12,625 nucleotides of DNA. It comes from an uncultured Rothia sp. (GTDB lineage Bacteria > Actinomycetota > Actinomycetes > Actinomycetales > Micrococcaceae). This document shows, in pieces, positions 1 through 5,640 of this stretch. The stretch spans positions 1 through 12,625 of the forward strand of contig NZ_CALJRY010000040.1 in assembly GCF_937976295.1 (NCBI RefSeq), given 5' to 3'. Made by a program: the position numbers and the translations under genes. Below the pieces are notes generated by a model. It was not told the DNA's origin. It did no database searches and saw nothing but the letters and a program-made list of their open reading frames with translations. Within the stretch, counting starts at the first letter, position 1; each line of letters starts with the position of its first letter.

Positions 1-2
1 GG

Positions 3-46
3 AACCCCCGTCGGGGCGGTATTTCGGTACCGTTCCGGCGGGGGTT
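3..46 (+). terminator. Hairpin terminator of a gene left of the window
   Basis: A 19-bp stem pairs 3-21 with 28-46 (three G-U type pairs, the rest Watson-Crick), with a 6-nt loop at 22-27. It begins AACCCCCG and ends CGGGGGTT, and is followed by TTTCTG. The U-tract is poor, so it may work in either direction or with help from Rho. The gene it closes is not in the window; in related genomes pgk often precedes tpiA, but that cannot be checked here. Confidence 0.65.
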
Positions 47-50
47 TCTG

Positions 51-410
51 CATGCCCGGTAAGTTAGCCTTGTGGGTGTTTACATACTGTTTCCTGGCTA
101 TATGCTGTGGATTCTGCAACGTACAGCTTGTATCGGGGACGCAGGGGACTAGCTCTAATAGACTGGAAATATAGAGGACCCCGGTCGGCAACCTCAAGAT
201 GGCCGCGGGGAAGTGAAGCGGGGAGCGTACGCACCTCAACAGGCAAACAAATACAGACAAGCGAAGACGTACAAACAAAGGCGGACGGGCGAAGACGCCC
301 AGGCGCTGAACCTAGCCGCCGCGAGCAGCCCAGAACCGCCTCGGCAGCTTGCAAACTTGGCGGCTCATGAACTCGACAGCTTGTGAATACGGAATCCAGG
401 GAGGGAAAGA
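51..410. other. Gene-free stretch, possible long leader
   Basis: I see no convincing gene in these 360 bases. Open frames on either strand lack a ribosome binding site and resemble no family I know. The stretch holds one candidate promoter (79-106), a perfect 5-bp hairpin at 287-300 with loop AAGA, a direct repeat GCGAAGACG at 261-269 and 289-297, and a 7-bp inverted repeat AGCCGCC (314-320) / GGCGGCT (359-365) just before the next gene. If the promoter is real, the next gene has a leader of about 300 nt. No known riboswitch class was recognised. Confidence 0.4.
79..106 (+). promoter_or_regulatory. Candidate sigma-70-type promoter for the pair at 411-1869
   Basis: A -35 box TTTACA (79-84) and a -10 box TATGCT (101-106) are separated by 16 nt. 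It is the best match between the terminator at 3-46 and the gene at 411. Transcription would start near 113, far upstream of the start codon. Sequence match only. Confidence 0.33.
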
Positions 411-1001
411 ATGACCACATACAGTCAAATGCTGTTTGACGAAAAAGACTACACCGGAACATACCCGTATGTTGCCGACCACGTGATCGGGCCCTACACG
501 CCCGCAAACCGGGACCACCCCGCCTACTCAGCACCCGCCCCCGGGGTGAGGTACACGTCGAGTGCTTACAAGGTGTCAAACCTGCGCCCCTACCTGGGCT
601 ACTACTACGCCTGCCAAAACTACATGATTCTCGCCTCCGAACCTGCAGTTCTGAGGATGGACAATATCAGCGAAGAAATGTTCTTCCCCACCATTCAGGA
701 CCTCTACGAAGAGGGCAGGGGCTGGGTTATTACTCCTAACCCCCAGATTCTGACCATGAACCTGCTGGAGGGGCAGCCGCGCCTCATTGACGAGACGCTA
801 AAAATTGTGGAATGGAATGTGCGGTTCGATATTCTTCCCGAAGTTCAGGTGTACCGCAAAGACACGAACCAGGTGCACCCCATCACCGATTTCGATACGC
901 GCGGCCTAATCCGTGACGGCGCAATACACGGGACTCTACGCACACAATTCACGAATGAGTGGAGGCCCGTCCAATTCATTTCAGAAAATAGTTGGAGCTA
1001 G
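411..1001 (+). CDS. Hypothetical protein, short paralogue of the next gene
   Basis: A 196-aa protein of unknown function with no signal peptide or membrane segment, so probably cytoplasmic unless it docks on its neighbour. The ATG has a strong ribosome binding site, AGGGAGGG at 398-405. Residues 1-60 are rich in Tyr, Pro and Asp. Residues 61-121 align without gaps to residues 136-196 of the downstream protein (19 of 61 identical), including Y-L near 61, NY at 70-71 and the core RGWVI at 103-107. That core falls in the DUF6318-like part of the neighbour, so this is probably a truncated or divergent member of the same family that lacks the anchor. Both have a late Trp (W184 here). The gene ends 16 bp before the next start, so the two are likely co-transcribed. 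Function is not recognised. Confidence 0.85.
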   Translation: MTTYSQMLFDEKDYTGTYPYVADHVIGPYTPANRDHPAYSAPAPGVRYTSSAYKVSNLRPYLGYYYACQNYMILASEPAVLRMDNISEEMFFPTIQDLYEEGRGWVITPNPQILTMNLLEGQPRLIDETLKIVEWNVRFDILPEVQVYRKDTNQVHPITDFDTRGLIRDGAIHGTLRTQFTNEWRPVQFISENSWS

Positions 1002-1017
1002 GGGAGGGGAGAGCAAC

Positions 1018-1869
1018 ATGACGAGTAACTTTGGTGGACCAGGATACGGCGGACCCGGGTATAACGAGCAACGAGCGTACATGAGGCGTGTGATATCTCG
1101 CGTCAAGTTTATACGGGCTGGCGTGTTCGCTGGCGCCGCCCTCGTCGCGATAGCTTTTGGCTGGGGTAACAAACTGCTCAATGAGATTGGTTCAGAGTCC
1201 CAGGCCGATAAGAAGCGGGATCAGGAGTTTGTGCGCCAAGAACCCACGGAGAAGTACGATGCGCTGATCACCATGGGGCCTTCCTCCGGGCCGCTGGTCT
1301 ACACGGCGTTTGAACGTAAGGGGCGTTTCATTCCTGCCACGGAGGCGCAGGCGGCTCAGAACGTGCCGTACCCTATTCAGCAGCCCGGAATGGATAACTA
1401 CGACCGCGGCGGCTTGTACGCATTCTTGGCGTACTTCTTTGCGTCGATGAATTACTTCTACCACACGGGTGATACGGAGCCTCTATCTAAGGTCACGGAC
1501 CCGGAAAAGGTTCTACACCCCGATATTCTTCGCCTGTACAGGGAGAAGCGCGGGTGGGTTATCTCGGCTGATAAGAATGTGCTGAGTGCCAATGTTGTCG
1601 ATAATCTTGTTGCGGGTGAAAAGGCTAAAAATACGAGCCGAACTATTCTGGTGAGCACCCTGTACACGACTAAGGCTACGGACCTTGCATTTTATGTGAC
1701 TGAGACGGGTGAGAAGCAGGATATCCGCAAATATTTGAGGTACCTGGGGCGTTTCTCGCTGGCTGTGGAGCATCTGCGTGGGCAGTGGGTGATTGTGGTC
1801 GACCGCGACGGCTACAGTAACCGTAACACCTACGAGCCGATCTACCCGCGAGGATTCGGGCAGCTATAG
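1018..1869 (+). CDS. Membrane-anchored DUF6318-like protein
   Basis: A 283-aa protein with a Gly/Pro/Tyr-rich N-terminus (GGPGY twice, residues 6-15), a basic stretch, one membrane segment at about 32-50 and a long outer part, so it is probably anchored in the cytoplasmic membrane with the C-terminal domain outside. Residues 112-160 (A-QNVPYPI, then a Tyr-rich helix with NYFYHTGDTEPL) resemble what I remember of DUF6318, a family of actinobacterial lipoproteins. Members I recall use a lipobox Cys and a Cys pair; this protein has no Cys there and uses a plain membrane helix instead. I chose ATG 1018 because GGAGGGGAGAG (1003-1013) lies just upstream. The frame is open back to GTG 913, but that start would overlap the previous gene by 89 bp and has no such site. 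The family call is from pattern memory; the role is unknown. Confidence 0.85.
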   Translation: MTSNFGGPGYGGPGYNEQRAYMRRVISRVKFIRAGVFAGAALVAIAFGWGNKLLNEIGSESQADKKRDQEFVRQEPTEKYDALITMGPSSGPLVYTAFERKGRFIPATEAQAAQNVPYPIQQPGMDNYDRGGLYAFLAYFFASMNYFYHTGDTEPLSKVTDPEKVLHPDILRLYREKRGWVISADKNVLSANVVDNLVAGEKAKNTSRTILVSTLYTTKATDLAFYVTETGEKQDIRKYLRYLGRFSLAVEHLRGQWVIVVDRDGYSNRNTYEPIYPRGFGQL

Positions 1870-1897
1870 CTTTCTCCAAAACCGAGGAAGTGCATCC

Positions 1898-1928
1898 GCA
1901 GGGGAAGCCACTATGAGGCTTCCCCTGC
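1898..1928 (+). terminator. Hairpin terminator after the DUF6318-like pair
   Basis: A perfect 12-bp stem, GCAGGGGAAGCC (1898-1909) with GGCTTCCCCTGC (1917-1928), and a 7-nt loop. It starts 28 bp after the stop codon. The U-tract is weak (GTTTAAAT some bases later). It separates the pair from tpiA. Confidence 0.75.
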
Positions 1929-2033
1929 ACCCGTTTAAATGGCAACAGAACCCGCAAAATGGCAAGGGTTGAAAGAAAGCGGTGAACGCGGGGTGAGAAT
2001 AGTCAACGTGGAGCATAAAACCGCGCCGAACCA

Positions 2034-2062
2034 GTGAAAATATGCCGCCAACCCTCTAAAAT
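2034..2062 (+). promoter_or_regulatory. Candidate tpiA promoter
   Basis: GTGAAA (2034-2039) and TAAAAT (2057-2062) are 17 nt apart, a good sigma-70-type arrangement (4/6 and 5/6 to consensus). Transcription would start near 2069, giving a leader of about 60 nt. That leader contains a short hairpin (2089-2097 with 2102-2110, one A-C mismatch, loop CATA) ending 6 nt before the ribosome binding site AAGGAG (2117-2122). Confidence 0.45.
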
Positions 2063-2128
2063 AGAAAAGGAAAATTCCGAACAACAACCCCGCACGGCAT
2101 ACCGCGCGGGAAAGCTAAGGAGCGAACT

Positions 2129-2905
2129 ATGTCGCGTAAGCCCCTCATCGCAGGCAACTGGAAGATGAACCTCAACCACGCAGAGGCAGTCACCCTCGTC
2201 CAGAAGCTCGCATGGACCCTCGACGACGCAAACTTCAACTTCTCCGCAACCGAAGTAGCCGTCTTCCCGCCCTTCACCGACATCCGCTCCGTGCAGACCC
2301 TCGTCGAAGGCGACAAGCTGGACATCCTCTACGGCGGCCAGGACCTCTCCGTCCACGACTCCGGCGCATACACCGGCGAAATCTCCGGCGCATTCCTCTC
2401 CAAGCTCGGCGCAACCTTCGTGCTCGTCGGCCACTCCGAGCGCCGCACCTACCACCACGAAAGCGACGAGCTGTGCGCAGCAAAGGTCCAGGTAGCGTAC
2501 AAGCACGGCCTGACCCCCGTCCTCTGCGTCGGTGAGCCCCTCGAAATCCGCGAAGCAGGCACCCACGTCGAGTACACCCTCGAGCAGCTGCGCGGCTCCA
2601 TCGCAGGTCTGACCGCAGAACAGGCAGAAACCCTCGTCATCGCATACGAGCCCGTCTGGGCAATCGGCACCGGCAAGGTCGCAACCGCAGACGACGCACA
2701 GGAAATGTCCGCAGCAATCCGCGCAGAAATCGCTAAGCTCTACTCCGCAGACGTTGCAGAGAAGGTCCGCGTCCTCTACGGCGGCTCCGTCAAGTCCTCC
2801 TCCGCACCCTCCATCATGGGCAAGGAAGACGTGGACGGCGTGCTCGTCGGCGGCGCATCCCTGCAGGCTGACGAGTTCGCAGCAATCGCACGCTTCGACG
2901 CATAA
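2129..2905 (+). CDS. tpiA: Triosephosphate isomerase
   Basis: Interconverts dihydroxyacetone phosphate and glyceraldehyde 3-phosphate in glycolysis and gluconeogenesis; a cytoplasmic (beta/alpha)8 barrel, normally a dimer. The 258-aa length is normal. Catalytic residues are all visible: N10 and K12 in the GNWKMN motif, H102 in GHSERR, and E174 in AYEPVWAIGTG, which also starts the flexible lid loop. Phosphate-binding segments YGGS (217-220) and GVLVGGAS (237-244) are intact. ATG 2129 follows AAGGAG at 2117-2122. It has its own promoter candidate and terminator, so it looks monocistronic here. Codon use is strongly biased: 31 of 35 Ala codons are GCA and most other codons end in C, unlike the mixed use of the large genes downstream, as expected for a highly expressed gene. 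secG follows after one small gene; gap and pgk are not in the window. Confidence 0.98.
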   Translation: MSRKPLIAGNWKMNLNHAEAVTLVQKLAWTLDDANFNFSATEVAVFPPFTDIRSVQTLVEGDKLDILYGGQDLSVHDSGAYTGEISGAFLSKLGATFVLVGHSERRTYHHESDELCAAKVQVAYKHGLTPVLCVGEPLEIREAGTHVEYTLEQLRGSIAGLTAEQAETLVIAYEPVWAIGTGKVATADDAQEMSAAIRAEIAKLYSADVAEKVRVLYGGSVKSSSAPSIMGKEDVDGVLVGGASLQADEFAAIARFDA

Positions 2906-2938
2906 AACCCCGACGCACCACAGCGTCTCATAGCGTTA

Positions 2939-2973
2939 CAGCGCCCGGCGGGTACCCACCCGACCGGGCGCTG
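2939..2973 (+). terminator. tpiA terminator hairpin
   Basis: The stem pairs 2939-2953 with 2958-2973 (15 bp, one bulged A at 2963) around loop ACCC; the outer part is CAGCGCCCGG / CCGGGCGCTG. It lies 33 bp after the tpiA stop. The following AACCATTTAA is only mildly U-rich. Confidence 0.7.
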
Positions 2974-3016
2974 AACCATTTAACCGCCACCGGGCAAGCG
3001 GCTGGGGCAAGGGGCG

Positions 3017-3060
3017 GGTGCATGAGTCAGCCGTAAGAGGCTGGTGTATGAGCCAGCTGT
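3017..3060. repeat. Two-copy 18-bp direct repeat, period 26
   Basis: Copies at 3017-3034 and 3043-3060 share 15 of 18 bases (GGTGyATGAGyCAGCyGT). A 5-bp hairpin (CAGCC 3028-3032 / GGCTG 3039-3043) bridges them. They sit between the tpiA terminator and the promoter of the gene at 3142, so they could be a tandem operator or a chance local duplication. Confidence 0.5.
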
Positions 3061-3128
3061 GGAGCCGGGCGCGTTCGCCCCTAACCGCAAAACCCGCCCA
3101 GAATACCCCAACCCAGCGGCTCGCCCCG

Positions 3129-3134
3129 TACACT
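3129..3134 (+). promoter_or_regulatory. -10 box of a probable leaderless promoter
   Basis: TACACT fits the actinobacterial TAnnnT pattern and ends 7 nt before the ATG at 3142, so transcription should start at or within a base or two of the start codon. No clear -35 box is seen. There is no Shine-Dalgarno site before this ATG, which supports leaderless translation. Confidence 0.45.
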
Positions 3135-3141
3135 TAACGGC

Positions 3142-3606
3142 ATGTTCAGCTTTGGATTCTCCCTGGTCATCGCAGCCCTCGTCGGCATGATCCTCTACAG
3201 CTACCTGCGCAACCGCAAAGTGAGTGCCCCGCGCCTACCCGGCAATGACGGCGGCAGCATCGGCTACGCAGGCGGCGCAGAGTACCAGGAACCCTCGCCC
3301 GAATACCAGTACTTTGAGAGCCGCCGAGAAGCATTCCTCGACCAGCTCTACAGCCGCACCTCCTCACCCGAAATCCCCGTGACCCTCACCCTGCGCGACT
3401 GGGTAGACCAGGGCTTCTACGCTGAAGGAGGCGCCTACTGGGCAGCCGCGCAGCAGTTCACCTACTACCTCATCGACGGCGGATACGTGCGCGCCTACGA
3501 CACCGAAGGCGACGAACTCACCGCCCAGCGTGTGCTCACCGACCGCCCCGCAGCCCTGCAGCTGACCCCCAGCGAATACCAGCGCCGCAGCACCCGCGCC
3601 GCGTAA
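3142..3606 (+). CDS. Hypothetical small membrane-anchored protein
   Basis: A 154-aa protein with one N-terminal membrane segment (about residues 4-22) followed by basic residues (RNRK, 23-26), which predicts the N-terminus outside and the bulk of the protein in the cytoplasm. A Gly-rich linker covers 32-46. Residues 57-149 form a compact, Tyr-rich domain containing LRDWVDQGFY and YYLIDGGYVRAYD, with a likely helix-strand arrangement. I do not recognise the family. The start lacks a ribosome binding site, but a -10 box lies 7 nt upstream, so the message is probably leaderless; the next in-frame ATG (3187) has no ribosome binding site and would cut the membrane segment. It lies alone between the tpiA terminator and the secG promoter. 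Coding is supported by the C-rich third positions and the coherent membrane topology. Confidence 0.8.
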   Translation: MFSFGFSLVIAALVGMILYSYLRNRKVSAPRLPGNDGGSIGYAGGAEYQEPSPEYQYFESRREAFLDQLYSRTSSPEIPVTLTLRDWVDQGFYAEGGAYWAAAQQFTYYLIDGGYVRAYDTEGDELTAQRVLTDRPAALQLTPSEYQRRSTRAA

Positions 3607-3620
3607 AAAGCCGCCTCAAC

Positions 3621-3649
3621 GTGACCGAATGGCGGCGGTAGCGTATAGT
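3621..3649 (+). promoter_or_regulatory. secG promoter
   Basis: GTGACC (3621-3626) and TATAGT (3644-3649) are 17 nt apart; TATAGT matches 5 of 6 consensus bases. Transcription should start near 3656, giving a leader of about 58 nt. It lies right after the stop of the gene at 3142, so secG is transcribed independently. Confidence 0.6.
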
Positions 3650-3713
3650 TAAACCCGTCTGTCTGCGCCCGCAGCCCAGGCACCCCACCAGAAGACAACG
3701 AAGGAAGGTCCCC

Positions 3714-3971
3714 ATGGACGTCATCATGAACGTACTCATGGTCATCATCGCCATCACCAGCGTGATCGCAGTGATGCTTGTGCTGCTCAACCGCGGTCAG
3801 GGCGGCGGCCTCTCCGACATGTTTGGCGGCGGTATGACCAACTCCCTGAACTCCTCCGGTATGGCGTCAAAGAACCTGATCCGCCTGACCGTCACCGTGA
3901 TTGTCATCTGGGTTATCGCAGTGGTCCTGTACGGCCTGGCCCTGCGCTTTAACGGCCAGATCGTCGTCTAG
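3714..3971 (+). CDS. secG: Preprotein translocase subunit SecG
   Basis: SecG is the small accessory subunit of the SecYEG channel, which exports proteins across the cytoplasmic membrane with SecA. The 85-aa length is typical for actinobacterial SecG. Two membrane segments (about 3-25 and 54-77) flank the family's hallmark cytoplasmic loop, RGQGGGLSDMFGGG at 27-40. ATG 3714 follows a strong AAGGAAGG (3701-3708) and a clear promoter. secG downstream of tpiA is an old actinobacterial arrangement; here one extra gene separates them. It is closed by a strong intrinsic terminator. Confidence 0.95.
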   Translation: MDVIMNVLMVIIAITSVIAVMLVLLNRGQGGGLSDMFGGGMTNSLNSSGMASKNLIRLTVTVIVIWVIAVVLYGLALRFNGQIVV

Positions 3972-4029
3972 TCAGAGCCTCTCATCAGAGCCCACGCCCA
4001 CCCCTGAGTGGGTGAGCAAATAAAGCTTC

Positions 4030-4068
4030 TCCCCGGCACTTCTCAACCGAGAATGCCGGGGATTTTTT
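4030..4068 (+). terminator. Strong intrinsic terminator after secG
   Basis: Outer stem TCCCCGGCA (4030-4038) / TGCCGGGGA (4054-4062), a bulged C at 4039, inner stem TTCTC (4040-4044) / GAGAA (4049-4053), loop AACC, then six T (4063-4068). It is the only canonical stem plus U-tract terminator in the window, and it insulates secG from the SWIM cluster. A weaker hairpin (CCCAC 3997-4001 / GTGGG 4008-4012) lies just before it. Confidence 0.9.
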
Positions 4069-4121
4069 ATGCACCAAACGGCAATGACGAAAGCGGTAGC
4101 GGGGCGCGAATCTTTACGGCA

Positions 4122-4130
4122 TGATAGGAC
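4122..4130 (+). promoter_or_regulatory. Weak extended -10 candidate for the SWIM cluster
   Basis: TGaTAGGAC reads as an extended -10 element (TGn plus TAGGAC) without a visible -35 box. The predicted start near 4137 leaves a leader of about 25 nt holding the GAAAGG ribosome binding site at 4146-4151. It is the best candidate between the secG terminator and ATG 4162, but the match is poor. Confidence 0.28.
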
Positions 4131-4161
4131 GTATACACCACATACGAAAGGCAAAGAAGCC

Positions 4162-5571
4162 ATGAGCGCCTACACCCTCGACTACACGTACACCGCCCCG
4201 TCAGCCCTCATCGACGGTGCCGACTCCCGCGCGCTCAGCCTCGCCACCAGCGGCGGCAGTACCCCCGAAGGTGCCGCCTCCCATCCGTACTTCTTCTCCG
4301 GGTTCCTCGAACGAGCAGACGTCTACGCCACCGCACTACTGGTCGTCGCCAGGGTCGCCCGCACCCGCTTCTACGTGCCGCCCAGCTCCCTCGCCGGAGC
4401 GCTACGCGCCGCAGACCCCGTCGTCACCAGCACCGCCGAAGGCCTACGCTTCGAATCCTTCAGCGCCTGCTGCGGAGTGTACGCGCGCCTCGACGTTGAC
4501 TCCAGCGCACTCGACGCCAGCCACAGCGCCGTAGGCGTCACCAATGTAGACGTCAACCCGCCGCTGCGTGCCGCGCTCGCCTCCCTGCGGGCGGGGGAGC
4601 CCATCCACCTGAACGTCGGCGACGACGGGCTGCTCACCACCACCCTTGACGGCTCCGTCATGGAAGAAAAAGTGCCGCTGCCCATCCGCTGGCTCAAAGG
4701 CTTTGCAGAAACGCAGATGCTCTCATCCCGCATGAGCCCCGTGCACAGCCTGGACGCTGCCGCCGCCCGAACCTTCATCCACTCCCTGCCGCGTAACTCC
4801 AGCACCAAGGCGGTGCTGTGGGCGACCCGCGCCGTGCGTTCCCTGCGCCTTGCCACCCGCGCCACCGCCGGATCAGTATGCGTGGCGGGCCCCGAACGTC
4901 TGCGCGTGCTTGAGCCGCTCATCCGCCACATTCAGCGCCTGGACGCATACAGTGAGCCCGTGACCGCCGGTAACGCGCCCGTGCCCAGCGTGTGGGTGGC
5001 GCACCTGCCCGGCGCACGCCTGAGCATTGGTCTAAGCCCCGAAAAGTCACGCGGGTTCTCCGGTGAGGGATCCGTGCTGCAGGCGCTGTCTAACCCGAAC
5101 ACCGCCCAGAACGCGGACATGCTCAGCGTGCTGCTCTCCTTCGAGCCGCGCATCGATGTGCCCGTCATGTCTGCCCGCGCCGGTCTGGACGAGGCGGCAA
5201 CCCGCGACGCCCTCGCCCTGCTGGCTTCCTCCGGTCAGGTTGGTTTTGACGCGCATGCTGGCGAGTATTTCCACCGCCCGCTGCCCGTGCATCCGGAGGC
5301 GCTGACCGCCATGCACCCGCGCCTGGTCGGCGCGAAAAAGCTTGCCGACTCCGGCGCTATTGAGCGGGTCGGGGCGGGGGAGCACGGCACCGGTGAGTAC
5401 AGCGTGCGCAGCGGCGCGAACACGTACACCGTGGTGCTGCCCGCCGACCCGTACGCTGTGGAGGGGTACCTCTGCTCCTGCCCCTGGTGGTTGAAGTACC
5501 GCGGTACGCGCGGCCCCTGCAAGCACGCGTTGGCGGTCAGTATTCTCTACCGCGAACACGCCGCGGGCTAG
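4162..5571 (+). CDS. SWIM zinc-finger family protein
   Basis: A 469-aa cytoplasmic protein with a C-terminal SWIM zinc finger: C438, C440, C453 and H455 (CxCx12CxH) should bind one zinc. SWIM fingers bind DNA or proteins. The rest matches, from memory, a family common in actinobacteria: LATSGG (28-32), FFSGFL (44-49), RFESFSACCGVYARLD (96-111), TNVDVN (127-132), TTLDG and VPLPIRWLKGFAE (159-183), RGFSGEG (297-303). Residues 320-372 look like a winged helix ending in FHRPLP. No nuclease or ATPase motif is seen. I chose ATG 4162 because GAAAGG (4146-4151) precedes it; the frame is open back to ATG 4069, but that codon abuts the secG terminator's U-tract and its 31 extra residues do not fit the family. 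The next gene starts 69 bp downstream with no terminator between. E. coli YehQ is a distant comparison. Exact role unknown. Confidence 0.9.
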   Translation: MSAYTLDYTYTAPSALIDGADSRALSLATSGGSTPEGAASHPYFFSGFLERADVYATALLVVARVARTRFYVPPSSLAGALRAADPVVTSTAEGLRFESFSACCGVYARLDVDSSALDASHSAVGVTNVDVNPPLRAALASLRAGEPIHLNVGDDGLLTTTLDGSVMEEKVPLPIRWLKGFAETQMLSSRMSPVHSLDAAAARTFIHSLPRNSSTKAVLWATRAVRSLRLATRATAGSVCVAGPERLRVLEPLIRHIQRLDAYSEPVTAGNAPVPSVWVAHLPGARLSIGLSPEKSRGFSGEGSVLQALSNPNTAQNADMLSVLLSFEPRIDVPVMSARAGLDEAATRDALALLASSGQVGFDAHAGEYFHRPLPVHPEALTAMHPRLVGAKKLADSGAIERVGAGEHGTGEYSVRSGANTYTVVLPADPYAVEGYLCSCPWWLKYRGTRGPCKHALAVSILYREHAAG

Positions 5572-5640
5572 ACACACCACGTACTGCACTAAAAGACGAC
5601 GCCGCGAGAGTTCCCCTCAGCTTCTTCACGAAAGATCACC

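Noticed and set aside
1..50. tRNA or other small RNA gene at the left edge
   Set aside because: The sequence forms a single long hairpin with no cloverleaf or CCA-type end; a terminator explains it better.
107..370. 87-codon + strand frame starting at GTG
   Set aside because: No ribosome binding site, overlaps the candidate promoter, and the product is low-complexity Arg/Gly/Ser-rich with no recognisable feature.
64..579. 171-codon open frame on the minus strand over the gene-free stretch
   Set aside because: It overlaps the well-supported start of the gene at 411, has no family resemblance, and its product (Arg/Ser/Cys-rich) looks like chance translation.
913..1017. N-terminal extension of the DUF6318-like protein to GTG 913
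   Set aside because: It would overlap the previous gene by 89 bp; ATG 1018 has a far better ribosome binding site and gives a sensible membrane topology.
4069..4161. N-terminal extension of the SWIM protein to ATG 4069
   Set aside because: That ATG directly follows the secG terminator U-tract and lacks a ribosome binding site; ATG 4162 has GAAAGG and fits the family's usual start.
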